Shown here: piece by piece, positions 6,787 to 13,669 of the stretch
Layout: every line of letters begins with the position of its first letter
How positions within the stretch are numbered: position 1 is the first letter of the stretch
Source: a virus
Length of the DNA: 21,612 nucleotides
IMG/VR virus record: IMGVR_UViG_3300037264_004563
Location: 1 to 21,612 of that record
Direction: 5' to 3' (one strand)
Made by a program: the position numbers and the translations under genes
Notes under the pieces: model-generated
Databases searched by the model: none
Seen by the model: only the letters and a program-made list of their open reading frames with translations
What the model was told of the DNA's origin: nothing

Positions 6787-7086
6787 TTACACCACGTCTA
6801 GCTTTCTTACTTTTTCACCTTCGTCATTAATGACAGTTTCCTCGAAAATCAAAGATTTCGGGTTGTCATTAAAACGAAGTCCTAGATTGTAGGAGTCTAG
6901 AACAGCCATTTTATCCTCTTTGCTCGCCATGATCCAGCAATAATTATCGGCATTGACCAATTCTCCATTATTGCCAACCTGATTCGTGCCAATCTCAAGA
7001 ACGATACCGTCAGGCAGAAGTAACCTCAGCATTCCATGCTTCTGTAAGTGACCGATTAATAATGCCTGGATTTTGTTGTTTAACAT
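6787..7086 (-). CDS. Unknown 99-residue protein
   Basis: MLNNKIQALLIGHLQKHGMLRLLLPDGIVLEIGTNQ... has a helical start and a beta-rich middle (LRLLLPDGIVLEIG). This pattern resembles small phage proteins of unknown function. GAGGAA 7 nt upstream supports the start. About 96 nt of untranslated sequence follows before the next gene; it holds no obvious feature beyond a 4-bp GTC/GAC hairpin. Confidence 0.65.
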   Translation of the reverse strand: MLNNKIQALLIGHLQKHGMLRLLLPDGIVLEIGTNQVGNNGELVNADNYCWIMASKEDKMAVLDSYNLGLRFNDNPKSLIFEETVINDEGEKVRKLDVV

Positions 7087-7148
7087 GACTATTCCTCACA
7101 TAAGATATGAAAACCATGCGAGGTATATAGTTTTAATAAGCTATGTAA

Positions 7149-7622
7149 TTAAACTTTTTTGTCAGAAGTTTGAGAAGGATTTAAACATTTATAACACAAT
7201 CCTTCATATACACAATCATCCGACAAAGATTCTTTCTTATATGGCGCTGGGATCGGATTATTGGTTTTGTCAGAAGCGACCGTCCAGCAATAAGTCTTCC
7301 TATCGTCTTTCAGGAAATCAACATATGATAAGTGCTTATCACCAAGGAATTTTTTACCAATCTTACACACTAATGAAAAAGGTAAAAACGGAGCATACTT
7401 CGCAGTAATCTGCAACACCTCCATCTGGTGTGTCGGCCAATCATTCTTACTATAATAGATAACTACTGTATATCCATCTACAATCACTTCCTTGCCCTTT
7501 AAAAACTTGACAGCATCATCATCTTCTGGACTCACTTTTGGCGCACTATATGGCATAAGGAATAAGCCAAAAGACTTCATTTCCTTTACCACTTCATCAA
7601 AACATTTAATTGGGAATAACAT
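7149..7622 (-). CDS. Unknown 157-residue protein with C-terminal Cys cluster
   Basis: A soluble protein with a mixed alpha/beta pattern (GKEVIVDGYTVVIYYSKNDWPTHQMEVLQI...). Its C-terminus contains C-x6-C-x2-C (DDCVYEGLCYKCLNP), possibly metal binding. AGAGG about 6 nt upstream supports the start. It lies 21 nt downstream of the amidoligase-like gene on the same strand and is probably co-transcribed. Family not recognised. Confidence 0.65.
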   Translation of the reverse strand: MLFPIKCFDEVVKEMKSFGLFLMPYSAPKVSPEDDDAVKFLKGKEVIVDGYTVVIYYSKNDWPTHQMEVLQITAKYAPFLPFSLVCKIGKKFLGDKHLSYVDFLKDDRKTYCWTVASDKTNNPIPAPYKKESLSDDCVYEGLCYKCLNPSQTSDKKV

Positions 7623-7643
7623 AATGCCTCTTTTATTATTTAC

Positions 7644-8627
7644 TCACATAGAATAAATTTTGTCGTATACAGCGTCTTTGTAAGGGGTTGGATATAAGGA
7701 CTGTTTTAAGTTAAAATCTGGAAAGAACCTAAGCAACTCGCCAATCTGTTTATTAGTTATCATTCTCGCCTCTTTAAAAAATCCATCATCACAGCTAATA
7801 ACATTGTAATGCAACCTCCCCAAAAACCAATTTCTTATTTGTAACATTCCTGGGGAAAGATCACCCTGCAAAAAGCCCAAGAATTCAAAAACATCCTTAA
7901 CATCCAGCCAAGCCAGATTTTCTGGCGGTCGCTGTTTAGCTGTTTCTAAAAAGTGAATTAAAAGCCTAGCCCAATTTTTAGCAAAAAACGAATTTTTACA
8001 CAACGTATGTTCGCCAATCCTAAACTCAATAGCGCTCCTTTCTCCAGACCATAGATGGAAAGTATTAATACTGTTATACTTAGAAACACCTAATCCTTCA
8101 ATTAATTTGGTTGTGCTTATATGAGCCGTATCATCCAGCCAGTCCCAAAACCCTATAAACTGACAGAAACAATTGTTCTTTCGTCTATCAGGAACACTAT
8201 CAAAAAAGACTGGTTCGCATTTTATCCACCAGCGTAAAATATTACCTATCTCTTCTTCCATCAGATCATTAACATCTATGTGCAAATGAAACGAACAATC
8301 CTGATTAGCGGATATGAGCGTGTGATTTTGAAAAACATCAATCACTTGGCAAACCTTTTTCAGACCATGCCAGCCTTGTATAATGGGAGAACAAACCTCT
8401 ATGCCGCAGCTATTATCTGGCTTTAACACCCAATAACCATAGGTTTTATACCAATGCGTATGTCCCCAATCCCTTACTTCTACATATTCGCCAAGCGTTT
8501 CAGACACAAGATTTGCCACATAATGAATCCCCTTTGGCAACATGTCCCTTGGAGTAATGTTTATGCCATCAAATGAATTCACCTCAAGCTCTATTCCAAT
8601 GGGACGACAATACAAAAATTTCATCAT
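7644..8627 (-). CDS. Amidoligase-family (COOH-NH2 ligase) protein
   Basis: 327 residues. The conserved blocks of the Amidoligase_2/COOH-NH2 ligase family appear in order. They are IGIELEV (10-16), KPDNSCGIEVCSPIIQG (69-85), CSFHLHIDV (111-119), RRKNNCFCQ (148-156), KYNSINTFHL (183-192) and AIEFRIGEHTL (199-209). The acidic, His and Arg residues of these blocks form the ATP and metal site in this fold, which is related to glutamine synthetase and glutamate-cysteine ligase. The reaction would be ATP-dependent joining of a carboxylate to an amine; the substrate is unknown. Divergent from the 8691-9143 gene. The ribosome binding site is poor. Confidence 0.75.
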   Translation of the reverse strand: MMKFLYCRPIGIELEVNSFDGINITPRDMLPKGIHYVANLVSETLGEYVEVRDWGHTHWYKTYGYWVLKPDNSCGIEVCSPIIQGWHGLKKVCQVIDVFQNHTLISANQDCSFHLHIDVNDLMEEEIGNILRWWIKCEPVFFDSVPDRRKNNCFCQFIGFWDWLDDTAHISTTKLIEGLGVSKYNSINTFHLWSGERSAIEFRIGEHTLCKNSFFAKNWARLLIHFLETAKQRPPENLAWLDVKDVFEFLGFLQGDLSPGMLQIRNWFLGRLHYNVISCDDGFFKEARMITNKQIGELLRFFPDFNLKQSLYPTPYKDAVYDKIYSM

Positions 8628-8636
8628 AAAGAACTA

Positions 8637-8665
8637 TTGACTTATACACCTAAATCTTATATAGT
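8637..8665 (+). promoter_or_regulatory. Sigma70-type promoter for the 8691-9143 gene
   Basis: TTGACT at 8637-8642 (-35) and TATAGT at 8660-8665 (-10) are separated by exactly 17 nt. Transcription would start near 8672, giving a leader of about 20 nt that carries AGGAAAT before the ATG at 8691. This is the best promoter match in the window, and it rules out a TTG start at 8637 because that codon lies in the -35 box. Confidence 0.75.
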
Positions 8666-8690
8666 AATTAAGTTTCAAGTAGGAAATATT

Positions 8691-9143
8691 ATGAAACAAT
8701 GCTTAATGATCGAAACAAAAGACCGCAAGAGGTTCTTCACTCATGAAAAGAACTTCCCACAACTCATCGAATTTTCGAAGACTTTCAATGCAGAAATTTC
8801 AAAAGTCCAAATTCCCAGCGAAGCAGAAGTCCTAGAATTGGAAGAACTAGCACCTGCCTTTTGTGAAAAGAAATCACAAAAGGTAGATTACAAGATTTTA
8901 GAATCAAAACTGTGTCATAAAGTGACACGCCGTAAAATCCTATCCAGAGCCAAGAAAATACAGGGCTATATTGAGAAAAAATTATTGGCGGGAACCGCCG
9001 TAAGTTTGAAAGAATTGAATTGTAAATTCAAAGGATTGACCAGTGCGTGCTTGTGCAACCATTTCAAGCAAACTAGATGGAACTTGCAAACAAAAGGCTA
9101 TATTTTTGTTAAAGAAGGTGGCGGCAAATACAAGCTCAGCTAG
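8691..9143 (+). CDS. Unknown 150-residue basic protein, own promoter
   Basis: Starts MKQCLMIETKDRKRFFTHEKNFPQLIEFSKTF. AGGAAA lies 6 nt before the ATG and a good promoter lies just upstream. The N-terminal 60 residues look like a small alpha/beta unit. Residues 70-150 are basic and helical, with KVTRRKILSRAKKIQGYIEKKL, then LKELNCKFKGLTSACLCNHFKQTRWNL and a final GYIFVKEGGGKYKLS. This looks like a winged-helix-type DNA-binding region (helices, then a beta hairpin wing). A regulator role is possible but unproven. The gene stands alone on the plus strand between minus operons. Confidence 0.7.
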   Translation: MKQCLMIETKDRKRFFTHEKNFPQLIEFSKTFNAEISKVQIPSEAEVLELEELAPAFCEKKSQKVDYKILESKLCHKVTRRKILSRAKKIQGYIEKKLLAGTAVSLKELNCKFKGLTSACLCNHFKQTRWNLQTKGYIFVKEGGGKYKLS

Positions 9144-9150
9144 ACATTAA

Positions 9151-9184
9151 GAAGAAAGGCTAGCATTAATGCTAGCCTTTCTTC
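9151..9184. terminator. Bidirectional palindromic terminator
   Basis: A 34-nt perfect palindrome with 17-nt arms (GAAGAAAGGCTAGCATT and its complement) lies between the convergent ends of the 8691-9143 gene and recA. The A-rich/T-rich bases at the stem feet serve as U-tracts in both directions. Confidence 0.85.
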
Positions 9185-9200
9185 GAACCATATCAGTTAC

Positions 9201-10355
9201 TTATGCGTAATCACCTACTTCTTCCTTCGTATCAGTCTCTTCGTTCTCTTCATTCTCGCTTTGGCCAATAGCAGAGCCAAAAATTGCTATATAATCTCTT
9301 AACTCTTGTTCGTCTTTAGCATCAACCAAAGCAGGACATTTGTAAAGAGTATCAGCATCAATATCATTGCGTGCCTTAGATGCCCTGAACTTAATTTCAG
9401 CGCCACCAGCCCAAGGCTCCATGACCTGATAAGTGCCGTTCCCAGCCTTCTCAATTCGGGCAGACTGGATAAGTGCGGTTAACAAACCACTTAAAGGATT
9501 TACGCCATCTTTCCAAAAAAGTTGAACCCCTTCCGCTTCAAGAAAAGGTGCTGTGCAACGGTTCTTGATGTTTCTTACCTTCAAGTTAATGCCCATTGCT
9601 ATGTCGAGTTTCTTGTTTTCAATCTTTTTCTGGACGGCGGTGCATACTCTGAGACTAGCATAAAACTTCAAAGATTCACCACCACCCGCAGAAATTACTG
9701 GATTGCCATACATTACGCCAATCTTCAATCTTGTCTGATTAAGAACACATAATGTACAATTAGTTTTTTCTAGCAAAGTGTTTAGTTTTCTAAACTCTTT
9801 ACTGCAAATTCGTGCCCGAACACCTGGCTGATCCTTCTTTTCGGGATTCCAGTCTTTCTGTGTTTCTGCTAGTTCATCGCTGCTTGGAGAAGCAGACAAG
9901 CTATCATAGACAAACACCAATGGTGTATCGGGGTCTTTCTCACGAAGATTCCTAATCGTAGAGTAAATCTTATCGAAACAACCTTCCAAAGAATCTACGC
10001 CAGTCGAAGGATCGAAGACTAGAACTTTATCAAGGTCGATATGGCTTGTTTTAACAATCCATTCGTTATTAAGTGAGTTTTCACAATCAAGATAGACTGG
10101 AATACCACCAATGGCTTGACAGCCCCTTACGATGTTACAACCCCAATATGTTTTGCCAGAACCTTCGGCACCATACATTTCTGTAATACGGCCACCTGGA
10201 ATACCACCGCCCATAAATCTACCACTGCATGTCCAATTAAAAGCTAAATTGCCTGTATCTATAAAGTATTTCACTGGAGTTGTGTTACTTAATACCTCTG
10301 CCTTAGTAGCTTTCGCAAGGAAATTAAAAATATCATCATTCTTCTTTTTTGCCAT
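9201..10355 (-). CDS. recA: RecA recombinase
   Basis: 384 residues. It should bind single-stranded DNA and drive strand exchange for phage recombination and recombination-dependent replication. Walker A is GAEGSGKT (62-69), in the RecA context PGGRITEMYG. Walker B is LVFVYDSLS. The L1/L2 region, NQTRLKIGVMYGNPVISAGGGESLKFYASLRV, follows bacterial RecA closely. The C-terminal tail is acidic (ENEENEETDTKEE), as in RecA. I chose the ATG at 10355 because it gives the usual MAKKK start and has AAGGA 8 nt upstream. An ATG at 10391 with GAGGG 4 nt upstream would add 12 residues, so two starts are possible. The sequence is nearer bacterial RecA than T4 UvsX. Confidence 0.9.
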   Translation of the reverse strand: MAKKKNDDIFNFLAKATKAEVLSNTTPVKYFIDTGNLAFNWTCSGRFMGGGIPGGRITEMYGAEGSGKTYWGCNIVRGCQAIGGIPVYLDCENSLNNEWIVKTSHIDLDKVLVFDPSTGVDSLEGCFDKIYSTIRNLREKDPDTPLVFVYDSLSASPSSDELAETQKDWNPEKKDQPGVRARICSKEFRKLNTLLEKTNCTLCVLNQTRLKIGVMYGNPVISAGGGESLKFYASLRVCTAVQKKIENKKLDIAMGINLKVRNIKNRCTAPFLEAEGVQLFWKDGVNPLSGLLTALIQSARIEKAGNGTYQVMEPWAGGAEIKFRASKARNDIDADTLYKCPALVDAKDEQELRDYIAIFGSAIGQSENEENEETDTKEEVGDYA

Positions 10356-10409
10356 AAAAGTGTCCTTTTTGTTTAACCAATGGTTTTTCATTTGCCCTCA
10401 AAGTTTATA

Positions 10410-10460
10410 AAATGTTAAAAATAATGTCCCCCGTAATGATGAATTACGGGGGACATTATT
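10410..10460 (-). terminator. Strong terminator hairpin between the SSB gene and recA
   Basis: An 18-bp perfect stem: AATAATGTCCCCCGTAAT at 10420-10437 with its inverse at 10443-10460, and a 5-nt loop. On the minus strand it is followed by a T-rich run (TTTTTAACATTTT). It starts 4 nt after the SSB stop codon. A weak promoter for recA could overlap its 3' arm (GGGACA, 17 nt, TAAACT), but the match is poor. Confidence 0.85.
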
Positions 10461-10464
10461 GACG

Positions 10465-11496
10465 TTATTCAACCTTGTTCATTTCGTTGTCAATGCCGTC
10501 CAAGAAATCCTGTTCGGCTAAAGCGTCATCAGGAGTTGCTGGTGCTGAAACCACAGCCTTCGGTGCAGCCTTAGCTGCGGGCTTGGCCTTCTCAACAGCA
10601 ACCTGCGCGTCAAGATTTGCAGCCTCTGGCTTCCTGCGATATTTGCTCATATCGAAAGAAGTCTCATCGTCTGGAAGTGCGCCAGTGTACTTCTGTAACG
10701 CAATATCCATTTCCATTGTTGGCTTCAAAACGCGAAGCGAAGCCAAATCATGGAGAGTTGCTAGCCACGTTTCTATTTGTTCCTTGTCACCTAGCGGTGA
10801 TGGATCAAGGAATTTAGATTCGTCGTAGTATGGGAAATTACCAACTGGACGCAGTTTCTTGACGATCTTGAAGTCACGACCTGTTACTAAGTCGCACACA
10901 TCCCCAAGACCCTTCTCACCAGCCTTTGGATCGCCCACAATCGCTCGGACAATTCTTTCGTGGAGCGTCTTGCCGATAGATAGAATCTTCGGCCCTTCAC
11001 TCTTCTCAAGGTTGCCCTTCTTATCATAATAGCGAACCATTGCGTTGTAATAGTATCGCTCAATAGCCTTAACTCTACTGTATTCCGCATGAAGCAACTT
11101 GCCTTCTGCGCTTTCCTTACCAGCCGCTTCTACCTCGGCCCAAATACCGCGTGTATAAAGACAATGCGGGCATGGGTCTTTTGGATCAGTGTCTACCCAA
11201 AACTTCTTACCACCCTTGCCAGTTACTAACTCGCGTGGACAGTGGAAGTTTCGGCCACTCTTTTTACGATCTTTTTCATCTTTAATTAAACGGTGGGTGC
11301 GGGTTGCACAGTAGAACTTCTTGCCCTTAGCAGGCGGAAGAAGCCTAACAACAACGAAACCCTCTTTTTCGGGCATAATAACGAACTTCTCTAGGAAGCT
11401 CTTGTTCTGACCGCCAGCGGCGTCTTCTTCGCCACCGAAGCGCTCAGCTTCTTCAAACATTTCAGACATGTCTAGTGCATCATAGTTTTGAACCAT
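10465..11496 (-). CDS. Single-stranded DNA-binding protein, T4 gp32-like
   Basis: 343 residues. It should coat single-stranded DNA during replication and recombination. A short N-terminal segment is followed by an OB-fold core with aromatic and basic residues (GFVVVRLLPP, FYCATRTHRL, RYYYNAMVRYY). Zinc ligands in the gp32 arrangement are visible: H85-C86 in FHCPREL and C109-x2-C112 in DPCPHC, with H68 as another candidate. The region after residue 290 is an Ala/Pro/Lys-rich linker, and the protein ends in an acidic tail (DDALAEQDFLDGIDNE), the usual docking site for replication partners. GAGGAG lies 6 nt before the ATG. A terminator separates it from recA. Confidence 0.85.
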   Translation of the reverse strand: MVQNYDALDMSEMFEEAERFGGEEDAAGGQNKSFLEKFVIMPEKEGFVVVRLLPPAKGKKFYCATRTHRLIKDEKDRKKSGRNFHCPRELVTGKGGKKFWVDTDPKDPCPHCLYTRGIWAEVEAAGKESAEGKLLHAEYSRVKAIERYYYNAMVRYYDKKGNLEKSEGPKILSIGKTLHERIVRAIVGDPKAGEKGLGDVCDLVTGRDFKIVKKLRPVGNFPYYDESKFLDPSPLGDKEQIETWLATLHDLASLRVLKPTMEMDIALQKYTGALPDDETSFDMSKYRRKPEAANLDAQVAVEKAKPAAKAAPKAVVSAPATPDDALAEQDFLDGIDNEMNKVE

Positions 11497-11505
11497 TGTA
11501 ACTCC

Positions 11506-11754
11506 TCAGTTAATAAATTGTTGTGTCGGTTTCACCGTCACAGTGATCCCGTTATAGTTGATATCGTAACTCTTGTCAATGAAACTTAAATGTTTTTGAA
11601 AATTATTTTCCCAACTCTTCTGCGGGCGGGCCACCACAGCACAAGTTTGGTGCAAATCCTTCGGTACTGTCAATCCATTTGGACTTACCTTTGATCCTTG
11701 GTTGTGGATCATCGCTGCGATCAATGTCAGGATTATCTTCCTTTGCAAAAGCAT
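11506..11754 (-). CDS. Alternative-frame ORF: possible small overlapping gene or frameshift tail of the preceding gene
   Basis: This frame overlaps the last 152 nt of the 11603-11986 gene. It then continues alone for 97 nt and ends with a TGA that touches the GAGGAG of the SSB gene. The non-overlapping part (NNFQKHLSFIDKSYDINYNG, then ITVTVKPTQQFIN) looks like real protein, whereas the overlapping part does not clearly do so. No Shine-Dalgarno sequence precedes the ATGs at 11754 or 11712. The tail may be a separate gene with an unusual start or a +1 frameshift extension. It may also be evidence of an indel. Confidence 0.4.
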   Translation of the reverse strand: MLLQRKIILTLIAAMIHNQGSKVSPNGLTVPKDLHQTCAVVARPQKSWENNFQKHLSFIDKSYDINYNGITVTVKPTQQFIN

Positions 11755-11986
11755 TGTCAGTAAGCTTTTCCACTGCTTCCAAAGCTTTTTTCAACTCTGG
11801 TGATGCATTGCGGATTGGCTGTTTATTGAACTTGCGCTCAGCTTTATTGACTTCACGTTCCAATCTGTTTTGTTCTTCAATCTGTTTTGCTAGAACGTGA
11901 GAAGCTTCACGCTTCTTCAAAATCTTCTTACGGACAGCCCGCTCGCGGTCTTTTCGTTTTTGAAACTTTTTTTCAATTCTTCCCAT
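11603..11986 (-). CDS. Unknown basic coiled-coil protein, 127 residues
   Basis: The first 60 residues are very basic and helical (MGRIEKKFQKRKDRERAVRKK, then HVLAKQIEEQNRLEREVNKAERKFNK), probably a coiled coil that could bind nucleic acid. A helical middle is followed by an acidic, Pro-containing stretch and a C-terminus with NLCCGGPPAEE. GAGGGAGA 6 nt before the ATG gives a strong start, 2 nt after the stop of the 231-residue gene. The next frame downstream is the 11506 ORF, which may extend this protein. Function unknown. Confidence 0.7.
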   Translation of the reverse strand: MGRIEKKFQKRKDRERAVRKKILKKREASHVLAKQIEEQNRLEREVNKAERKFNKQPIRNASPELKKALEAVEKLTDNAFAKEDNPDIDRSDDPQPRIKGKSKWIDSTEGFAPNLCCGGPPAEELGK

Positions 11987-11988
11987 AT

Positions 11989-12684
11989 TTATCTCCCTCT
12001 AATATCAGGCATTGTGTCTTTCTCATAATTCCCAAATGCCAATTTCGGCTCAGATTCACGATCCACCGTGGAATTAAATCCCACCAATCTCTGGTCAGCA
12101 TTCAGAAAATATTCATCTTTTATTGTAACTTCTCGTTTATTTTCATCCAACATCGTATAAATCATTGTCCCAAACTCCTTTGGATGAGTTACTTCATTAA
12201 AAACTGGATAACGCTTGTTAGGCAAAAACGCCAACCCGCTACCTTTGACTTTGGCAAGGTTTTGGTCGCTTGGATCAAGGGCAACCCACTTGATGGGTCT
12301 TCCTGTGGGACCAGCGATATTAACTTTGTTGTTGGGAGGTAAGGCAGGCACCATCGCCCCATTCGTTGCAGGTTCGCCTTCCGTAAACTCATGAATAACT
12401 ATATTGGCGTCTGTGTCTAATTCAAACTTCTTGTTCTTAATGACAATGCCACCCTTAGTTTCACGAAAACTAATTTTTGTTTTCTTGTACTCGTAGATTT
12501 CAACGTCTGGAAGTATCCAAATGTCACGGCGAGCAAGCTGTGACATAATAACCGAGGCAAGCTTCTCTAAAGGTAAATCCTCGTAAGCATTGCCTACCTT
12601 CTTTTTTAATTCCTTGACTTCTTCCTTGTTGTAGTTACCACTAGCATCCTTTTCGTGGTACTTGTAAATTACTTCGAACCCCAT
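11989..12684 (-). CDS. Unknown 231-residue protein
   Basis: A soluble protein starting MGFEVIYKYHEKDASGNYNKEEVKELKKKVGNAYEDLP. It has a helical N-terminal part, then many beta strands (DIWILPDVEIYEYKKTKISFRETKGGIVIKNKKFELD). A Pro/Gly-rich middle (PALPPNNKVNIAGPTGRPIKWVALDPSD) and a strand-rich C-terminus follow. No catalytic motif is evident. AAAGG about 7 nt upstream supports the start. It lies between the methyltransferase-like gene and the coiled-coil gene in the same operon as SSB, so a replication-related accessory role is possible but only inferred. Confidence 0.7.
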   Translation of the reverse strand: MGFEVIYKYHEKDASGNYNKEEVKELKKKVGNAYEDLPLEKLASVIMSQLARRDIWILPDVEIYEYKKTKISFRETKGGIVIKNKKFELDTDANIVIHEFTEGEPATNGAMVPALPPNNKVNIAGPTGRPIKWVALDPSDQNLAKVKGSGLAFLPNKRYPVFNEVTHPKEFGTMIYTMLDENKREVTIKDEYFLNADQRLVGFNSTVDRESEPKLAFGNYEKDTMPDIRGR

Positions 12685-12730
12685 AATAAGCCTTTCTCTA
12701 ATATAGTATTTAGTGCAATCAATTAAATTT

Positions 12731-13351
12731 TTACCTAATTACCATCCCAACGCCATAATCTGTGTTGACATAAACTGGTTCCCTGTTTACACTTCTGCAA
12801 AAGTCGTTGAACGCTAACAGGGATGGCTTATATTTGCTGAGATAATCGACAATAATGATACCATCTTTTGCCATTTGTGGCCAAACCAAATCATAGTATA
12901 ATCGGTGTTTGTCGTAACCAACCTCCTCATTGATAATTACCAAATCAATATCTAGGGATCGCAACTTGGTAGTAAAAACATCTTCATTGTAATAACCTGA
13001 ATGGACAAAGAAATTACCCTTGTAATGATCCTTTATGTTACTTTTGCCAATACGGTCAGAGTAAAACTCACCAACCTTAACTTCCTGCAAAGCCAGAAAG
13101 TAATTTACGGTTTTACATGATTTGAGAAAGTTACCACTTAATAACCCTAATCTAAATCCAATTTCTACCAGTGTTTTTGACTCCAAAATTGTGCCAAGCC
13201 AATAGTAAAATGGAACATAAGTAGGATTGTTATAGGCTAGACTTTGCCTAGAGCCTTCGTCTATCAATCTCATGCGGTCGAGGAAGATATGAGCGGGCAA
13301 TCTCTTGTTTAACTTAACTTCGATTTTGGATTTGATTTCTTCTAATTTCAT
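12731..13351 (-). CDS. Class I SAM-dependent methyltransferase-like protein
   Basis: 206 residues. LVEIGFRLGLLSGNFLKS (61-78) resembles motif I of Rossmann-type methyltransferases. Further along are LDIDLVIINEEVGYDKHRLYYDLVWPQMAKDGIIIVDY (about 133-170) and an Ala/Phe-rich helix (LLAFNDFC). This order, in which D/N residues are followed by a helix and a DGIIIVDY strand, is that of the Methyltransf_24/cephalosporin hydroxylase-like group. The glycine pattern of motif I is degenerate, so SAM binding is not certain. The start codon lies only 18 nt after a strong terminator hairpin and has no Shine-Dalgarno sequence. Expression probably depends on readthrough of the RNA element upstream. Confidence 0.55.
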   Translation of the reverse strand: MKLEEIKSKIEVKLNKRLPAHIFLDRMRLIDEGSRQSLAYNNPTYVPFYYWLGTILESKTLVEIGFRLGLLSGNFLKSCKTVNYFLALQEVKVGEFYSDRIGKSNIKDHYKGNFFVHSGYYNEDVFTTKLRSLDIDLVIINEEVGYDKHRLYYDLVWPQMAKDGIIIVDYLSKYKPSLLAFNDFCRSVNREPVYVNTDYGVGMVIR

Positions 13352-13363
13352 TATCTAATTGAA

Positions 13364-13405
13364 TAAAAAAGTCTTGGTTTGTAACACAATTTACAAACCA
13401 AGACT
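13364..13405 (-). terminator. Intrinsic terminator at the 3' end of the structured RNA
   Basis: A perfect 15-bp stem: AGTCTTGGTTTGTAA at 13370-13384 with its inverse at 13391-13405, and a 6-nt loop. A run of six T follows on the minus strand (13364-13369). It sits 18 nt upstream of the methyltransferase-like start. Confidence 0.9.
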
Positions 13406-13552
13406 AGAAGGTTGGTTTTCCTTCTGTAAGACTTATGCGGTGGCTTAAACCATCCCCCATCTATGAAAGTCCTACTCGGCTTGCAGTTGGGTTAAAACAT
13501 CCTCATAGGCAGTCGTAAACCAAGTTCTCTGCTCGCCCTTGACAGAAGACCA
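13364..13552 (-). ncRNA. Structured non-coding RNA or attenuator leader of unknown class
   Basis: Four helices nest in a single rod. P1 pairs 13421-13430 with 13538-13548 (CTTCTG/CAGAAG core with one bulge). P2 pairs 13441-13446 with 13517-13522 (one G-U wobble). P3 pairs 13461-13466 with 13503-13508 (CTATGA/TCATAG). P4 pairs 13471-13476 with 13485-13490 (8-nt loop, one A-A mismatch). An AT-rich TATATATATT that could be a -10 lies just before P1, so the transcript would begin near 13552 and end at the terminator. No ORF of note crosses it. An upstream copy of the terminator arm (CTTGGTTT, complement of 13517-13524) could pair with the terminator 3' arm, and a small hairpin at 13406-13425 competes with P1. 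Either a free-standing RNA or a conditional terminator for the methyltransferase-like gene. Confidence 0.6.
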
Positions 13553-13602
13553 CTAAAATATATATACGACACCCTAAATAAATTTGTGTTTCTCAATTGC
13601 TG

Positions 13603-13646
13603 AAATAAAAAAGGGTCAACCAATCAAGAGACTGGTTGACCCTTTT
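13603..13646 (-). terminator. Terminator at the end of the large replication/Bat-like operon
   Basis: A 14-bp stem: AAAAGGGTCAACCA at 13609-13622 with TGGTTGACCCTTTT at 13633-13646, and a 10-nt loop. On the minus strand TTTTTTATTT follows. It lies 24 nt after the dCMP deaminase stop codon. Confidence 0.9.
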
Positions 13647-13669
13647 ACTGGCAAACTACTCAAATTTAT

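Noticed and set aside
7073-7408. Plus-strand 111-residue ORF
   Set aside because: It lies mostly antisense to the better-supported 7149-7622 gene and has no convincing ribosome binding site.
8637-8690. TTG start at 8637 for the plus-strand gene
   Set aside because: The TTG is part of the -35 box; the ATG at 8691 has a good Shine-Dalgarno.
1371-9479. Two exact copies of AAGTGCGGT, the Pasteurellaceae DNA uptake signal (complement of 1374-1382, and 9471-9479)
   Set aside because: Two copies in about 22 kb is far below the density in Haemophilus genomes and close to what chance could give; both lie inside coding sequence.
10887-11090. 67-residue minus ORF within the SSB gene
   Set aside because: It is another frame of the SSB coding sequence with no independent support.
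13364-13552. RNase P, tmRNA, 6S RNA, T-box or cobalamin riboswitch identity for the structured RNA
   Set aside because: I looked for the conserved cores of these classes and found only short chance resemblances; the size also does not fit RNase P or tmRNA.
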